Assembly: GCA_019096155.1 (NCBI GenBank) | Contig: JAHCVI010000001.1 | Span: 11,284,001 to 11,348,000 of the forward strand | Reading direction: 5' to 3' | Length of the DNA stretch: 64,000 bases | Source: Staphylotrichum longicolle | Taxonomy: Eukaryota > Ascomycota > Sordariomycetes > Sordariales > Chaetomiaceae | In this document: in pieces, positions 37,422-46,553 of the stretch | Position numbering within the stretch: the stretch's first letter is position 1 | How the letters are laid out: each line of letters starts with the position of its first letter | Notes under the pieces: generated by a model | Database searches by the model: none | The model's input: the letters and a program-made list of their open reading frames with translations, nothing else | What the model was told of the DNA's origin: nothing | Made by a program: the position numbers and the translations under genes

Positions 37422-39156
37422 ATGAGCGCCTCGACACGAGTTGCGCGCCGGGCGCTGGTCGTTAACCCGTTTATGGGAACCGGTGGGTCCGCCCTGCGTT
37501 TTGAAGCCTTTTTGGAACCTCCCATGGCTGACCTCAAGTCGTCGCGCAGGCCGTGCTCTGCCCCGATCTGCTCTGCTCGCCACATCCATCCACCTCGCCC
37601 GCAATGCACAGAACCTGAGTCCCGCTTCTGCACTGCTCATCCCGATCCGAACCCTCACCACGGGAACGACCACCCATGGCCCGCCCGGTGGTCCGCCGCC
37701 GGGCTTCAATCCGGAGGAGGCTAAGAAGCCCCTTCCGAGGGAACCAGCCAGCGCCGCGAAGCCCGCCGCCAAGGCTGAGCAGTCCAAGCCCGCCGAGGCC
37801 GAGGTGAAGGAGGTGGCCGCGAAGGCCACGGGCTCGCCCGCCGACAGCGACGCGTCGCTCACGCAGCTCGCCGCCCAGAAGGAAGGCGCCGTGGAGAAGA
37901 CCGAGGCCAAGAAGGAGGAGAAGAAGTTGACGCTGGGCCAAAAGATCAAGAAGGAGGCCCAGCACTACTGGGACGGCACGAAGCTGCTGGCAGCCGAGGT
38001 CAAGATCAGCTCGCGCCTGGCGCTCAAGATGGCCGCGGGGTACGAGCTCACGCGGAGGGAGAACCGGCAGCTGCAGCGCACCGTCCAGGATCTCGGCCGG
38101 CTGGTGCCCTTTTCCGTCTTTGTCATCGTGCCCTTCGCCGAACTCCTCCTCCCCGTCGCGCTCAAGCTCTTCCCCAACATGCTGCCCAGCACCTACGAGG
38201 GCCAGAAGTCGAGGGACAAGAAGGCGTCGACGCTGCGGGCCACGCGCAGGGAGGTTAGCGACTTCCTGCGCCAGACGCTCAAGGAGACGGGCCTCCCCCT
38301 GACGCAGGCGACGACGCAAAAGGAGGAGTTTACCAACTTCTTCCGCAAGCTCCGCTCCACCGGGGAGAAGCCGACGGCCGAGGACGTCATCAAGGTGTGC
38401 AAGATCTTCAAGGACGACCTCACCCTGGACAACCTGTCGCGGCCGCAGCTCGTGTCCATGTGCCGCTACCTCAACCTCAACACATTCGGCACCGACCAGA
38501 TGCTCCGGTACCAGGTCCGCCACCGCATGAGGCAGATCAAGCGCGACGACCGCGCCATCAGCTACGAGGGCGTCGACAGCCTGTCCGTGTCGGAGCTCCA
38601 GGTCGCCTGCGCCAGCCGCGGCATCAAGAGCTACGGCGTGTCGCCGGCCAGGCTGCGGGAGGACCTGCAGACGTGGCTCGACCTGCGCCTGCGCAACGGC
38701 GTGCCGTCGACGCTCCTGGTGCTGAGCAACGCCTACATGTACGGCCAGACGCAGTCGGAGGAGGGCGTGTCGAGCCAGATCGAGGCGCTCACGGGCGTGC
38801 TGTCGTCGATCCCCGAGGAGCTGTTCCACGAGATCGAGCTCGAGGTGCACAACGCCGAAGGCGCCGCCACCAACAAGCAGCGCCTCGAGGTGCTCAAGGA
38901 GCAGCAGGAGCTGATCGACGAGGAGCTCGAGCAGGACCAGGAGAACCAGGCCACGGGCTTCGCCTCGCCGCGGGACACGGAGGACATTGACGAGAAGGAG
39001 GAGCGGCAGGCGCATGCCGAGGCCGACGGCACCATCGAGAAGGCGCAGGTCGGCGAGGCGGTGGATGCCGAGAAGGACATGCTCGATGCCGCCAGGTTAG
39101 AGCAGCAGCAGCAGTCGCCGCGCGAGGCGGCGCAACCCAAGTCCAGCGACAAGTGA
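37422..39156 (+). CDS. MDM38: LETM1-family inner-membrane protein (Mdm38)
   Basis: Inner mitochondrial membrane protein needed for K+/H+ exchange and for coupling mitoribosomes to the membrane. Exons 37422-37482 and 37550-39156 with a 67-nt intron (GTGGGT ... GCGCAG), 555 aa. The N-terminus is basic (STRVARRALVV, then RSALLATSIHLARN), typical of a presequence, followed by a Lys/Glu/Ala-rich linker. LETM1 core: KLTLGQKIKKEAQHYWDGTK, RRENRQLQRTVQDL, and the single membrane segment LVPFSVFVIVPFAELLLPVA with the Pro-bearing LFPNMLPSTY. The ribosome-binding region follows: NLSRPQLVSMCRYL, FGTDQMLRYQVRHRM, RGIKSYGVSP. An acidic coiled coil closes the protein. Frame intact. Confidence 0.94.
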
Positions 39157-39935
39157 GCGGTGGGAGAGCTAGCTGGGGTCGTCATGTAACAACTGCCATT
39201 TGCCCGCGAGGGCGTGTCCGGTCTTTTACTTCTCTTTTGTATGCTGTGTTTGAGTAGGGACACATGGCTTGAGACGAGGAATTCTGTAGGGATAGAACGC
39301 ACAGCGGGTTGTGCTGAAGAGCAGTCTGGAGTTGGGATCCTGGGGGTTTTCGGAGGGCTTTTTTCTTTTGTTATGGGCGGGTTACATATAGACCTCATCT
39401 CACCATAGATACTGGATAGCGTCCACTCTATCTCGAAGTTTGGAGTGTTTCCTCATGTCTTCTAGCTGAGCGAGCGTTGACAGGACAAGGACAGCACAGA
39501 ATAATGCTCACATTCCAACGTAATCGTGCTCAAAGCGGTTGCGGGAGGTTCACATCACATGCTATTGTTAGTAGTCATGTCTTCCTTCGTTGAAAAATGG
39601 CACGGAAAGGTACCCGGGCATTAACTCAACGCAGCCTTGGCAATCGCCGCTTATCGGCAACGGCCGAGCTTCGCTTCCCCCACCAACCTACGTCAATCGC
39701 CAAGCACACACTCTCACCATGACTGCTGCCTTCAACCACCGCTTACTGTAGTTATCCTCCCGAGCTCCGACAGCACACGATACCCGCCGAAACCAAAAAG
39801 AATTATTTGCGACAGAAACCTATTGTTCTAGACGATCAGAACACCGAACAGCACGAACAGCACGACCACGACCGACTCCGCGTTCACCCGGCGGCCCTCC
39901 AGCCGGGCCTCCCTTCTTCCTCGTCAGCCGACACG
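39157..39935. other. Intergenic between MDM38 and SNX4
   Basis: Contains the MDM38 3' UTR (T-rich near 39225-39240 and 39360-39370) and the SNX4 promoter/leader. No gene seen. Confidence 0.5.
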
Positions 39936-41459
39936 ATGGCCGTCATCGACCAGGACAACTTCTCCAACATCTCGTGGCACAGCGAGCAGAATCCCGACCC
40001 GTCGGCACCGAGCACATCTGCGTCTCACGACCCCAACACCCCGGATTACTCCAGAAACCGATCAGATGGGAACAGGACAAGCGGCGAGGGTCATCTCGAC
40101 GACCCCGGCCATGCCGGCGGCGAGGTGTTGGAGTGCATCGTGTCGGAGCCACATAAGGAGAACGACGGCACCAAGGACACATATGTGTCGTATTTGATCA
40201 CCACCAATGTATGCCGCCGTTCAAAGTTTGGCGGTGGCCCATGCTGACCTTCCCAGACGACATTCCCCTCCTTCCAGCGACCAACGACCTCGATCCGCCG
40301 CCGCTTCACCGACTTCGTCTTTCTCTACAAAGTGCTTGTCCGCGAGTACCAGGGCTGCGCTGTCCCTCCGCTGCCGGACAAGCAGCGCATGGAATACGTC
40401 CGGGGCGACCGCTTCGGGCCCGACTTCACCGCCCGTCGCGCCTACTCCCTGCAGCGCTTCCTGTCCCGGCTCGCCCTGCACCCCGTCCTCCGCCGCGCGA
40501 GCATCCTCCACACCTTCCTCGAGAGCCACGACTGGAACGCCACCATGCGCACCCGCGCGAGCCGCCTGGGCCCCACCGGCCCCGGCGGCGACGGCCTCGC
40601 CCAGAGCCAATCCGCCAGCAGCACCACGAGCGGCGGCGGCGGCGTCTTCGACTCGTTTGCCGACAGCTTTATGAACGCCTTCACCAAAGTCCACAAGCCC
40701 GACCGGCGCTTTACCGAAGTCAAGGAGAAGTCCGACAAGCTCGACGAGGACCTCAACCACGTCGAAAAGGTGGTCGCGCGCGTCGCCCGCCGCGAGGCCG
40801 ACCTCGAGACCGACCTCAAGGATCTCGCTGAGCAGTTCCAAAAGCTCATCACCCTCGAACCCGGCGTCGAGGCCCCCGTGCACGCCTTCGCCGCCTCGGT
40901 CGAGGACACGGCGTCGGGCCTCAAGAAGCTCAAAGACCACACCGACCAGGACTACCTCTCGTCCCTGCGCGACATGGTCGCCTACTCGGGCGCGCTCAAG
41001 AACCTTCTCAAGGCGCGCGAGCAGAAGCAGCTCGACTACGAGCAGCTGACTGAGTACCTCAACAAGGCTACCGCCGACCGCGACTCGCTCGCCCAGGGGG
41101 GCCACGGCCACGGCTACTCGGCCGGCCCGCTGGGGGGCGCCGGCGGGTTCATCCGGTCCAAGATTGAGGACGTGCGCGGCGTCGACCACGAGCAGGCGCG
41201 CCGCGACAGGCAGCGCAAGCTGGAGCTGCGGATCGAGGAGCTCACGGGCGAGGTGGAGAACGCGCGCATGGAGGCCGACGAGTTTGCGGAGCAGGTCGTG
41301 CGCGAGGTGGCCAGCTTTGACAAGATCAAGAAGGTCGAGTTCAAGCGGCAGTTTGGCGGGCTCGTGGATGCGCACATCGACTTTTATGGCGGCGTCATCA
41401 ACGTGTGGGAGGAGTATGTCAAGGAGATGGAGAGGGAGGGCGTGGTGCTCCCGGCTTAG
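39936..41459 (+). CDS. SNX4: Sorting nexin 4 (PX-BAR; Atg24)
   Basis: Peripheral membrane protein that sorts cargo from endosomes back to the Golgi and takes part in selective autophagy. Exons 39936-40208 and 40257-41459 with a 48-nt intron (GTATGC ... TTCCCAG), 491 aa. The PX domain spans the intron: CIVSEP, TYVSYLITTN, then RRRFTDFVFLYKVLVREYQG, with the PI3P-binding Arg and Phe, PPLPDK, and LQRFLSRLALHPVLRR. The C-terminal BAR region is helical and highly charged (EVKEKSDKLDEDLNHVEKVV, VKEVEF-like KKVEFKRQFGGLVDAHIDFY). Frame intact. After the TAG at 41457-41459 the same frame stays open for 59 acidic codons (see findings). Confidence 0.93.
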
Positions 41460-42218
41460 TGGGGTTGGAGGCAGGGGGTGGACGGCGATAAGGAAGAGTG
41501 GGTTGAGGTCAGGGACGAGGGCCAGGGGGAGGCCGAGAGTGACTCGCCCGGTGTTGAGTCAGTCCTTGACGCCTTGGAGGCGGCGGGGGCGTTGGCGGCG
41601 GTCGAGGAGGAGGCTGAGATGTGGGCTGAGGAGCTTTAATGGGATGGGCTGTCTGGCATTTTTCAGAGTTGTCGGGGAGCATGCGGTAGGAAGGGGGGAG
41701 GACGGGACAGCGGCAAAAAGCAGCATAAATGGCATGCTGAAGCGGAGAGAAACCCGCGTTGTATTCTTGTTCGATGCTGGGTCCGGTGGGCGTTTGATAT
41801 TGGTTTTGTTGAGCATTGGCTTAGACGGGGTTTGGGCCCTTGGGGGTTGGTAGGCAATTCAAGGTTGAACAGGGTTTCAATGTTCTGAGTCTGCTGTGGT
41901 CTGCTGTTTGGAAGGTAAGGCTCAGCTCCAGATCATATTTGCCGGTTCCCAGGTGCTCATGCCTCGTTGGACATCCAGAGGAAAGTTTACTACGGCCCAA
42001 GAGTGAGAAAGTAAGGTCCTTCGGTACACCTAGTCTCTCACAACTCACTTTAGTTTCACTCGCATTCCTGTGTTATTCTTTTTTCAAACACGCGTCAAAC
42101 ATTGATTTCCATACCTGAATTATGCGCCACCATCTGAGAACCTCGACAATCACGACTACTACTCATCTGAACTCTTATAAAACCGCCCACACCCACCCTC
42201 ACACTCCCAACACTCATC
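41460..42218. other. Convergent 3' regions of SNX4 and the DUF6594 gene
   Basis: The first 177 nt continue the SNX4 frame without a stop until TAA 41637-41639. The rest holds no recognised frame. It contains the terminators of both flanking genes, with T-rich DNA near 42070-42085. Confidence 0.5.
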
Positions 42219-43459
42219 CTAACTTCCTCCACCACCACCACCACCACCGCCGCCGCCACCACCCTCACTACCCACCACTGACCCGACAAACACGACCTGC
42301 ACCGCGGCAAACGCCGCGCTCGCCGCGAACACGTCGACGATCTCGCCGCCGCGCGTGAGCACGCCCAGCGCGAGCGAGAAGACGAGCGTGAAGCCGGCCA
42401 CGGCGCCCAGGCGCGCGGCCGTCGTGTCAATGACGTACAGCGCCACGATGGCCAGCACGGGGAGCAGCGAGGCGAGGGTCGTGGCCGCGATGCGCACGAT
42501 CTGGTGCAGGGTTTGCGGGCGGTAGTAGGTCGCGTCGAGGGTGGCGGCGATGGTATCGAGGCGGGTTGGCTCTGCGGGGGTGGACGGGGAGGAGGGGGGG
42601 AAGGGTCGGGTGGTGGAGGGAGGGGGTAGAGTTTTGTTTTCTTTTTTTGGGGTGAGGTTGGGATCTTGGTCAGTCTAGGGTAAGGTAACGGAGGAGTTTG
42701 AGGGTCGATGAGGAAAGGGGGGACTCACAAGGGGGTGGAGGACGGCTTGGTGGAACCAGTAGATGAACTTTTCAGAGAGGAGAGAGGAGAGGAGACTCTC
42801 GGGGCGCAGGTGCTGGAAAGTCAAGAGGTCGAGCTTGTCGGGCCGCTCCCAGACGAGCCTGTCGCGGCCGGAGAGGTGGAGGTTGTTCCCTGCCGACGGG
42901 CTGATTAGGGCCTTGATTGTTTCGAGGCTGCGGTCTGAGGGCGTGTCGAGCTTGACGAGGGCGCATTGCTCGAGGACGGCCTCGTCTGCACCTTTGTTAG
43001 TGAGACTTCCAAAGTGTTTCCCTAGTACGTTGCTCCCTTCCTTTTCGTGGAGCTTTGTGTGTCGTGTTGCTTACTGTACTCTTTTAGTTTTGTGTTTATT
43101 GCACTCATGAGCGTCCATCTGCGATTCCTAGGCGGACCCCCGGGTAGATGGCCGGATGTCATGCCCGAAGGAGGGCCATTAGGTGAAGGACTATCGGGTA
43201 TTGAGCCATTCCTGGGAATAGCCCGACTCTCTGGTTCATGGTATCTGCGGAGCGCAAGCCAGTCAAACGCGCAGTCTTGCCTCTCCAGATCTCCCGACAA
43301 CCTGTCTTCCCCTTCGATGTCTCTTAGTCGGTACTCCAATTCGACGAGTTCTGCTTGAAGGTAGAGAATTCTTTGCATCTGCAGGGCAGCAAATCGTCGA
43401 ACAATGGCCACCTCGGGGTATGCTCCCATCAGGGTTGCGAGCTTTGTGTAACCTTCCAT
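42219..43459 (-). CDS. DUF6594-type integral membrane protein
   Basis: Function unknown; the family is expanded in filamentous fungi. Exons 43459-43075, 42985-42729, 42569-42219, all phases consistent, 330 aa. Start: YTKLATLMGAYPEVAIVRRF, then the family helix LQMQRILYLQAELVELEYRL and DIEGED. Middle: LKEYNEAVLEQCALVKL and SLLSEKFIYWFHQAVLH. The C-terminus has three membrane segments (TLASLLPVLAIVALYVI, LGAVAGFTLVFSLALGVL, FAASAAFAAVQVVFVGSVV). It ends in about 13 glycines encoded by a CCA/CCG run just before the stop. The second intron (159 nt) needs the acceptor GCAGAG, the second of two adjacent AGs, to stay in frame. Confidence 0.83.
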
Positions 43460-44041
43460 CCTGGTGGCACAAGGCTCTGAATAGTCCAGCGAGAGAGAAA
43501 AGAGCGGGAATTGCCCAAGGCTGTGGCGCTTGTAAAGCAGTAGCTGGTGCGTCTGCAGCGGCGTCACGTTCCAAGACAGCTGAGCGAGAAAGGGGCTGGG
43601 CGGGGCAGTACAGTAGCAGGTCGCATGCTATGCAGACATGTCTTCTTGTTGTTCTTCAAGCCCTTGCATCACGGAGGCAGTTCATGTGGGCTGAACCTTG
43701 GCGAAATATCAATAAACCTCTCAGGCTCGTTGGGGGCGCGCTTATTTGACTCGGATTGGCTCGCGTCGATGACACTGCCCGCCTCTGAATGTGCAGTTAT
43801 TGGAGTTTCCCACGTCTTCCCCCCCGCGGGCGCCCCCCCTTCTCCCCCGTCTTCCCCACCCGAGCTGGTATCAAGGTACTTAAAGAAAACCCCTTGTCAC
43901 TTTGGCAGTCTCCGAGAGTTTTCGACTTCATTCTCCAAATTCCCAGCACCGAGCCTTGAACCAAAGATCGTTTCTTTCTGTCGCATTCGCTTCGCGACTG
44001 TTGAGAAAAATTGGTCCATCGCTGAATCATCCTCCGCCATC
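43460..44041. other. 582-bp divergent promoter region
   Basis: Lies between the starts of the DUF6594 gene (-) and the retropepsin-like gene (+). No coding frame was recognised and no clear TATA element was seen. Confidence 0.5.
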
Positions 44042-45989
44042 ATGATGCCGGACTTCCCGTTGTTTGGGCAGAATAACGTCTCGCAGCAAGGGCAGATGCG
44101 CAACGGACAATGGCAAGCGCGCAGACGTGGACAGGACTTCGACACGCAGAGTGTCCAGACCAATGGTCGGTTCTCGTGCAGCTTTGTTTGTGTTCCGGAA
44201 CGTTGACAGCGCCCTACTCAGACGCTGCTTGGTCCAGATACGCCAATGACAAGTCGCTGGGTCTCAGCACGGCCTACTATGAGTGTATCTGTAGCCTGCA
44301 GGTCCACGTCGAGACCACGCTCAACAGGTTCCACGACTTGTACGAGCGCAACGGCCGTCTTGCCGAGGCCAGGAGACTCTCGGAGCAGGGGATCAAGCAC
44401 CTCCTCAGCGAGTATGACGATGACCGCGTCGTGGCAGCCCTGCATCTGCTCGCCGAAACTTACCAAAGATGCGAGCTTCCACAGGCGAACGAAGCACACA
44501 AGACCTTGATGGACTGGTGGGAATACCTGCGGCACCATCGACACCCCAGCCGGAATCCAAACCAGGGCGAAGTTGACTACGAGCAGGTCAAGGCCGATCA
44601 AGCCAAAGAAGCAGCCATGGCGTTCTGGAAACAGTACAACATGCTGCTGGAAGACCCGAACCGCTGGCTGGACACGTACCTGGAAGAGACGACGACTCGA
44701 GAGCGGGATATTCTAATGGGTCTCCGAATCCAGGCCCTGAATGCTGCAGACAAGGAAAACGCCATCAAGACCAACTTGCACCCCCACAACGCTTGGTTCG
44801 ACAATACACCCTTGATCCCGACCCGCCGCCGTCGCCTGAACCCCTTTACCAATTCCCGGTCAGCGAAGGGGGAAGAGGTCGATTTTGACAAATTAGGCCA
44901 CTCTGACGCACGCGAGGCGGAAAAGGATAGAATAAAGAAGGTATCTGAGTCCTCCCTTTGACCCCTTGCCAAGCAGGACTGACCACTGTTCCCAACACTC
45001 CAGGCTCTTGGGTATTTCCGTCGAAAAACCAGAGTCATGGGCGAAAGGGCCGAAAACCACCAGGAAACAACCGCAATAATCGACACGGGCGACGAAGGAC
45101 CAAACATAATCTCCCTTGAGTTTCTCAAGAAGTTGAGACTCGAGAGCATGGTCGAGACCGACTGGTCAGGAGACAGGCAGGAGATTAAGGACGCCAGCGG
45201 GAACATACTCAAGCCAATCGGCTGGGTGGACCTCTACTTTAGGTTTCTCGACCTTCCTGGCGGCTGGCATTCGAGTCTCTTCTGGGTGATTGACGTCCAG
45301 ACCGATGTCTACACCATCATCATTGGGATGCCGTGTCTCCTCCAGGAGAACATCAAGAGCACGCTCATTGCGCCTCTGGTCCTCAACCAAAAGAAGAAGG
45401 AAAAAGGTATGCAACCACTTCTACCACCGTAACGCTCTGAAGCGCACGAAACATTGCTTGCACCTCAGAGAAGTCCAGGCCCCAGTCAGCCGTGAGAGTC
45501 AAGGAAGACAACAACGGGCTGAGCGGCGAAGAATGGAGATGAGAAAAGTGACTTCGAGAAATGGAAGGACGGCCCCAGCCCAACAGGCGACAACCCCAAT
45601 AGCGGGAGCACCCGACCGTTGTCCTTCTCGTCTCCGAAGTCCAACCCCATGACTCAACCGGCAGTGCACCAGCTGCAGGGCCGAGCAATAGTGCCCCCAA
45701 AAACAACAAGCAGCAGCAGCAGCAACAACACCACTCCTGCGGAGCCGGACCCCCCGACACTGTCGGGACCAAACTCGGCAGCAAGTTCCCTCAGTACACC
45801 AACGACCAGTCCCCGCCAGCGGCCGTGCCGACCAGCAATCCCCGCACCTACAGCACCCCCACCCCTTCCGCAACCCGGAGCCTTCTCCGACCTACTAGCA
45901 AGCCCTTCCAGCCCAGATGGGCCGACGGCGATGAGGCCTCAAGCCCAGAGATCATCGACCCTGCGGGTCTGGAAGGCCAGTGGCCCTAG
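44042..45989 (+). CDS. Cellular gene with a retropepsin-like aspartic protease domain
   Basis: Not recognised as a named gene. Exons 44042-44165, 44222-44940, 45004-45406 and 45469-45989; the three introns (56, 63 and 62 nt) have GT/AG ends and consistent phases. Residues 60-190 are helical with a TPR-like look (HVETTLNRFHDLYERNG, HLLAETYQRCELPQANEAH). Exon 3 has the retropepsin layout: hydrophobic-DTG (TAIIDTGDEGPNIIS, Asp about residue 308), a flap-like ASGNILKPIG, and the second hydrophobic-Gly signature YTIIIGMPCLL. A Gln/Pro/Ser-rich tail ends in EIIDPAGLEGQWP. In exon 4 two opposite one-base shifts are needed (about 45515-45540 and 45645-45660) to join the parts, probably indels. There is no reverse transcriptase, integrase or LTR nearby, so this is a host gene. 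Proteolytic activity is inferred and may be absent. Confidence 0.6.
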
Positions 45990-46553
45990 TGTTCCCAGCA
46001 CCACCACCGCCGCCCGTACCACTGTGCCGGGCCCAGCCACGCCGACAAGTAGCAGGGGCACCTCCCAGCGCCCAAGCTGCCGCCCCCATCATTCGCCCAG
46101 GATCCAGAACCGCCGACAACAGTATTGTCCAAAACGCCCAAGTTGCTCCCACCCCTCTCACCTGGTTGCACATTGTTCTGACCGAAACAAGGAGGAAAAA
46201 GGGAGAGAAAAGGCTTCAACAGCGTTTTGTTCAGACCAAAAACACAAAGGAAATCAAAGGGAGCAAAAAGGGGTCAACAGCAGGCTTGATCCGAAGTAGA
46301 TATCTCACGCCACAAACCTGCATCTGTCACGCAACTCGAATGATAACAATCGGGGAATCGCGACAGGCAGCAACCAACCACAAACTCCATTCCCTCCGCT
46401 GTCCGCTTCAAGATGTTTTTATACACGATATCTATACCGTACGCTGCCCGTGGTAGCTAACACCCAAACGGCACAACACAAAACCCAAAACCCCAGCCAG
46501 ACCAGACCAGACCAGACCGAGAAAAAAAACAAAACCACACTCTTTCAACCTCC
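45990..46553. other. Convergent 3' regions of the retropepsin-like gene and KEX2
   Basis: No gene. It holds a pentamer repeat at 46497-46518. An open frame through 46299 is only an out-of-frame continuation over the end of the upstream gene. Confidence 0.5.
46497..46518 (+). repeat. CCAGA pentamer tandem repeat, about 4.4 copies
   Basis: Four exact CCAGA units plus CC, in the KEX2 3' UTR. Confidence 0.9.

Noticed and set aside
44042..45989. Retrotransposon remnant as explanation for the DTG domain
   Set aside because: No reverse transcriptase, RNase H, integrase, LTR or target duplication nearby, and the gene has three normal introns.
45619..46299. 226-residue frame over the end of the retropepsin-like gene
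   Set aside because: The neighbouring frame gives an ordered acidic end (EIIDPAGLEGQWP) with a stop at 45987-45989. This one is basic, Cys-rich and runs into the 3' UTR, so it is out of frame after 45660.
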